64,000 nucleotides of DNA from Tanypteryx hageni (taxonomy: Eukaryota; Arthropoda; Insecta; Odonata; Petaluridae). The stretch spans positions 62,367,401-62,431,400 of the forward strand of contig CM054118.1 of NCBI GenBank assembly GCA_028673005.1, in the 5' to 3' direction. The position numbers and the translations under genes were made by a program. The notes beneath the pieces were generated by a model. It worked only from the letters and a program-made list of their open reading frames with translations. It had not been told where the DNA came from and searched no databases. Positions 59,481-64,000 of the stretch are shown in pieces. How positions within the stretch are numbered: position 1 is the first letter of the stretch; each line of letters starts with the position of its first letter.

Positions 59481-61984
59481 AAATGTAATATCGGGGCGAG
59501 TTTTGTACTATTCTCTGAGGAAAGGAATGAAGATTATAATTTTTATCATAGAATTTTGCTCATCAATTGTATTTCTTAGAATTTCGCATAAATATTGGCA
59601 TTTTTGCAGTTATTATCACTCATTATGGGTGTTGCCATAGCAACAACTATTGTTGGATTCGGATTCGGTATAGTCTAATACGTACACGTGTTATTTCTGT
59701 CGCACAAATACGCGTGATCAATTTAATATTCCGTTCGAATGTATTTGTAGTATTTTATAGCGCTAAATTATGAAATTCAGGAACACAAAGAGCTACATAT
59801 CCGCGATGACTTTAAAGCTATTAAAGTCAATACAAGTATTAAATCAATGATTAAATGGAAAGTAGGCCTCATAAGTTCTGTTATGATCGGAATACAATTT
59901 TAAACTTCAAACAAGCAATCTTATGATAGAACTTCGAAATTTTAAAAAATGCGGTGAGATAATACCGTATTCGAAAGTAGAGTGCTCCATCGGGGCAGTA
60001 GGCAGTAGCCTTAATGGAAACAAAAATATAAACTGCAATTCTTGAGCCACCTGAGAAACGCATTAAATTTATGCTACTCTGCTTCATTAATCCAATTTGT
60101 TTATTGCCGTGCGAGCACGTGCAGTCAAAACCTTGGCGAATAAATGTGGCAATCAACTAGATTAATGACCAACTATTACGAAATATTAAAAAAATACAAG
60201 CGCGAGTAAAGATATGTAGGAGATAGTTTTATGCTCCTTATACGTTACAAGGAAAATAAATTTTCCTTGGGCAAACGAGCAACAAAAAACGACTCTCATG
60301 CCCTAAAAAACAAATATTGAAGAGCGCAAACTAAAAGACATCGTTCAACGTCTTTTAAGATACCGTGCTAAAATGATTTTCGGGACTCTACTTCGAAAGA
60401 ATAGCGGGACTTGATCGATCCTGGCATGATACCGCGACGGACGACAACTGCCAAACATTGTTCCACACGCACATTTAATGCGACAACGAAGGACTACTAA
60501 TTCCAAACTAAACTTATAGGTCTCGGCCATCAATGAAACTTAACATCCTCAAGATGGGAAAAAAACCATTCCTAAAATTATGGCCCTCTCGACCGTGAGT
60601 GTTTCGCTGAGGACAGGTTAAGCGTTGCCAAGTATATATAACTGGTAGCGGGGAGCAAATGCGCAAGTCACTTTCCATGCATACCACAAACTCCTTTGCA
60701 TATCCGCGGTCCCGGAACACAATCGGCATCCTAACGTCCCCTCATTAACACGGCCAAGAACTTTCGATAGCTTTCTTTAGTGGCGTGCAATCAAACAACG
60801 AAGTTTTAGATACGAAAATAACCATCGGCCCTAAATATATAGGGTATTACTCTTCGAATCGATCGACCGTTACTTTTCCGACTTTCAACCGAATCCGTTT
60901 ACCCATGCATTGCGGGCAAAACGTATCGCAGGAGATCCACGAAAAATCAAATGAAATCACCCCGCCAGTCGATTATTGCTTTATCTCGGGATTGCATAAC
61001 CTTACACAGATCCCCTGGAAGACTAGCATGGCCAAGGTAAAGGTGCGTGATACACTGACACTCTCAATATTATTACTAAAAACTAAAGTTATGAAATTTT
61101 TCTAAACTCCAGAAAAAAACTCCTACCAAAAGAAAGTGAAGCTAATATCATGTGATAAGAAAGGATCTTTAACCTTAAATAATCGGTAATTTATTCCAGA
61201 GCGACAGTACCTAGACCCATAAACAGTACATGTCGACCTCGCAAATAAAAAGCGTAAAAAATTACTATCTTCGTTCACGAGTTAGGAAAATAAATTCGTA
61301 GCGGAGGAAAATATTTTTCAACTTCGCGAGTATTAGCAACTCCATGCCACACGGATGACACTTTTAATCAACCGCTCGAACAGAACTCAGGCGACTAATT
61401 AACGCAGAAATACACAACCAAAGTTTTAAAGTTACTATAACGATTCGTGTATTTAATTTGTTGAATAAGACAGCACAATGGCAAAATTACATTGAAACTT
61501 AGAAACAGCAACATAATTAATGTAGACAAAAACGACTGTCGCAAGATGGATTAAATCGTTGACAGTCGTCTTACGGAAGGATAATGAGGAACAAACGTTA
61601 AAATTTAGATCAAGTTCAAATAAGGCGCTATATGCAGAAGAGAGTTGATAGAAGACTGGCGGTTGAAAAAAATTCGAACTCGAAAAAAATCGAATACAGC
61701 GATATGGGATACGTCGAGGATATAGGATGTAACGGAATCGATAGCAAACACTCACAGGAGAGCGAAGACAATTAAGAACGGCAATCATTTTCTGCAACAC
61801 GGATCTCGAACACGCGGTCCGCCAGTTCATAAAGCGATGCACAGTCACCGCGGGAAAATTTATGCAACAGCTTACAATACCGTGGCAAAATGTCGCAAAA
61901 GGTAGATGATACGCACTCCATGATTAGGGGGTTTGTACCGAAAGTAAGGAAAATTGCGGCACTGACGTAAAACGTACGATTATC

Positions 61985-62073
61985 TTTCGTTCCACATGCT
62001 AACGTAAATGTAAGAAGGGACTACATAGTCTCAATTTCGCCCTAATAAAGTCGTTTGTCTGTCTGTCTGTCTA
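61985..62073 (+). mobile_element. SINE 3' end (same family as 36772), 5' truncated
   Basis: aacgtaaatgtaagaaggga, ctcaatttcgccctaataaag and a (TCTG)n tail match the 3' end of the SINE at 36772 (tgtaagaatggaca, cgccctcaataaag). No A or B box precedes it, so it is 5' truncated or a related LINE tail. Confidence 0.65.
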
Positions 62074-62178
62074 ACGCGCTAGATCATTTTGTGCTCCTAG
62101 CTTACGTGAAGACGTTGAAGTAAATGAGTACGCAGATGCGTTAAGGATATTTACCTATAGCCAATTAAAAATAAGCGA

Positions 62179-62800
62179 GGGAAGAAATGCAGAGCAAATT
62201 ACATAAGGGGCTTTTTTCACCGAGGGCTAACTTTCCAGTGTATTTTTGGCTAAACAACCTCTTGGATTATTATAGCCATAGCTCTTTTCACACCAAACAC
62301 ACAAGGGAGGAGGGAAACCCGGTGCGGGCATTAGCCTACTCTTAACGAAGAGCGCCAAGGGGGCCAACGGCTTAACGTCCCTTCCGAAGGACGGAACGTT
62401 GAATTAGCGCGGTCTCCTCAAACCACACAAACAGGGGGCCGGGGGCGACCTTGGAAAAAATCCTACTTTCGCAGGATTCGTACCCGCTGCCCTTTCGAGC
62501 GAATAGCAGCCAGCGCCCTAACCACTACACCTTCGGCACCCCCCGCTAACTTTCCAGGGGAGTAAAGAATGCTGACGCAATGTACTTCTGGTTGACTACA
62601 TTCGCAGCTTGTAATTTTTGGCGATTTTTCCGATTATTACCCAGCAGCTAATCCTAGATCCACAAAAAATTCCATATCTAGTCCTCGTATAGACCAACCT
62701 ATCCTAAAAATTTGGCTTCTCAAAGTCCAGAAATGTTATCCGCACAGGTGGACGGACAAACCGAATGCATAAGAGCTCTTTTTAGAAAAAAGCTCTAATT
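62179..62800 (+). repeat. dispersed repeat split by a SINE
   Basis: 62179-62238 matches 26786-26840 in its first part; 62640-62790 matches 28010-28170. The interruption is the SINE 62239-62544. Confidence 0.65.
62239..62544 (-). mobile_element. full-length tRNA-derived SINE with perfect 13-bp duplication
   Basis: GCTAACTTTCCAG at 62226-62238 and 62545-62557 flanks the insert exactly. On the minus strand the head reads GGGTGCCGAAGGTG, A-box TAGTGGTTAGGGCGCTGG and B-box GCGGGTACGAATCC, with GC-rich body motifs (ggacgttaagccgttggccc, gcccgcaccgggtttccctc). It ends ccaaaaatacact with no poly-A. This family differs from that at 36772. Confidence 0.9.
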
Positions 62801-64000
62801 ACTCGTGGCAGGAACACCTCTCTCCAGCGCCAGCCGCTTCCAAATTCCGTCTCGATTGCCCCACTCCCACTTTCTAATCCTATATCTGTCGATCGAGAAA
62901 TATGGCAGTTCGAAATTTCGAAGGAAATATGGCCTTCGAGCATTAACAAATTAAAGGAATATATTTCCGCCCGTGTGCCCGCTTCCGTATTTAATGAAGT
63001 ACCGGGTAAGAGCAATCAAATTAAAGCCAGAAACATCGTACCGGCCAGAATACAACACGAGCCCCGATTGAAAAAATAAAAGGTACGAAAGACACTTTCT
63101 GAAGACAACTGTGGTTTAAAAATTACGTACTGGTACGAAGTACAAAAACAAAAAAACGTCATTTTAAATACGATGATCGATAACCAGCTATTTCCGCGAA
63201 ACTGGTGACGTAATACTACCGCCGCCGCGACGAAGATTCACGATTAAACCTCCATCCCTCTACTACGACGCAACACTTGATTTGAGGAATAAAATTTTGA
63301 TAAGAAGGTCGCAATATTTTTGATTTAATTTTATTAAGCGATTAAGTGGAATAAAAAATTCATAAAATTCCATACCACAAAGGTTCGTCTCTGGCGCCTT
63401 CCCCACCCCGTAGAAACAAACGAGGCAATTTTAATTTATGCACATTTAACGAGCTAAAAAACACACGAACATTCAGATCCGGAAAATGCTACGCAAGACG
63501 AAAACGATTAATTTCCACAACCGTGGGAATTGAAATGTGCAGAGAATTAATCGAGTTCTCCGGAAAAACTACGAGAAATCAATTCATGCTGTTCAATGAA
63601 ACCAAACTTACATTAATTCCCACTTTAATTTGTTATAGCGAACGATCGCAAAAACTAATTAAAGCGAAAATTTAGATAGCGAGCTTAATTTAATTTAAAA
63701 AAACGCGATTCTACGAAATAACTTCTTTGGTTAACTTGATCGCTTCAACTTAAATTATCGACACTGCATTCGACTAAATAACGGCATCCAAGTTAAGAAA
63801 TATCCAACCTCCTTCGATCTCTAGAAAATTGTATTACATGCCGTAAATCGATTAGGCGTGCCTAAAATCTACCAAAAGGTAAAACTGCTATGACGATGAT
63901 GCTGTAAAGTACTTGCAATTATAAATTTTTCGACTACTAAAAATACTTGAACACAAATTCTGAATGTATAAAAAATTTTCATTCGACTCTGAAAGGTAAG
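62801..64000. other. unassigned sequence at the window end
   Basis: No exon, repeat pair or RNA gene supported. The final bases gaaaggtaag look like a donor only on the plus strand, opposite to Ogdh, and no plus-strand coding precedes them. Confidence 0.35.

Larger units (their letters stand above)
24115..64000 (-). other. Ogdh: presumed large upstream Ogdh intron (or gene 5' flank) packed with repeats
   Basis: The acceptor of exon 23899-24114 requires an upstream exon, which should encode a peptide like VEEMYNAWL...P.SVH. I scanned the plus strand for the complement of that signature and did not find it up to 64000. Inference: the intron exceeds 39 kb, or the exon is too diverged to see by eye. 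The stretch is made of the repeats listed below separated by unassigned sequence. Confidence 0.45.

Overview
The window looks like a gene-poor stretch of a large arthropod nuclear genome, most likely a hemimetabolous insect. I infer this from tRNA-derived SINEs, the mixture of pogo/Tigger, mariner, hAT and Mutator-like DNA transposons, long AT microsatellites, and a CpG-depleted gene body next to CpG-normal DNA. No prokaryotic features are present. The species cannot be named from sequence alone.

The only host gene I can identify is the E1 subunit of 2-oxoglutarate dehydrogenase (Ogdh), on the minus strand. Three exons are visible. A 216-nt exon (23899-24114) encodes the N-terminal stretch ending in DDHLAVQAIIRSYQ. 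Downstream lie two alternative versions of the next exon: A (12714-12834, ARGHHVAAVDPLEI...) and B (8373-8475, IRGHHIADLDPLGI...). Both enter in phase 0 and leave in phase 1. Using both, or neither, breaks the frame, so they should be mutually exclusive. Exon B keeps an ADLD core resembling the calcium-sensing DADLD motif of mammalian OGDH and exon A does not, so the choice may set calcium sensitivity. Earlier and later Ogdh exons were not found. The flanking introns would then run off both ends, and the 5' one would exceed 39 kb.

Region by region: 0.5-3.5 kb is a three-level transposon nest (Tigger > POGK-like pogo > hAT MITE). 3.5-24.1 kb is AT-rich, almost CpG-free intron holding the exons, a decayed SINE, several Tigger-type MITEs and a Mutator-like element with a 9-bp target duplication. 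Near 24.4 kb the composition changes sharply to CpG-normal DNA. 25-31 kb holds a long-TIR element and a 3.8-kb inverted-repeat element. 34.7 kb has a long hairpin, 36.8 kb an intact-looking SINE, and 38.3-42 kb a local repeat array interrupted by a hAT element that itself contains a perfect 103-bp inverted repeat. 42.6-50.3 kb has hAT, hairpin and Tigger MITEs. 55.2-58.2 kb has a hAT-like element and a second hAT element interrupted by a dead mariner. 62 kb has a repeat split by a SINE with a 13-bp target duplication.

All transposase remains are broken by frameshifts, stops, missing segments or lost catalytic residues. Most other short open frames are chance, and several are read through microsatellites or MITEs.
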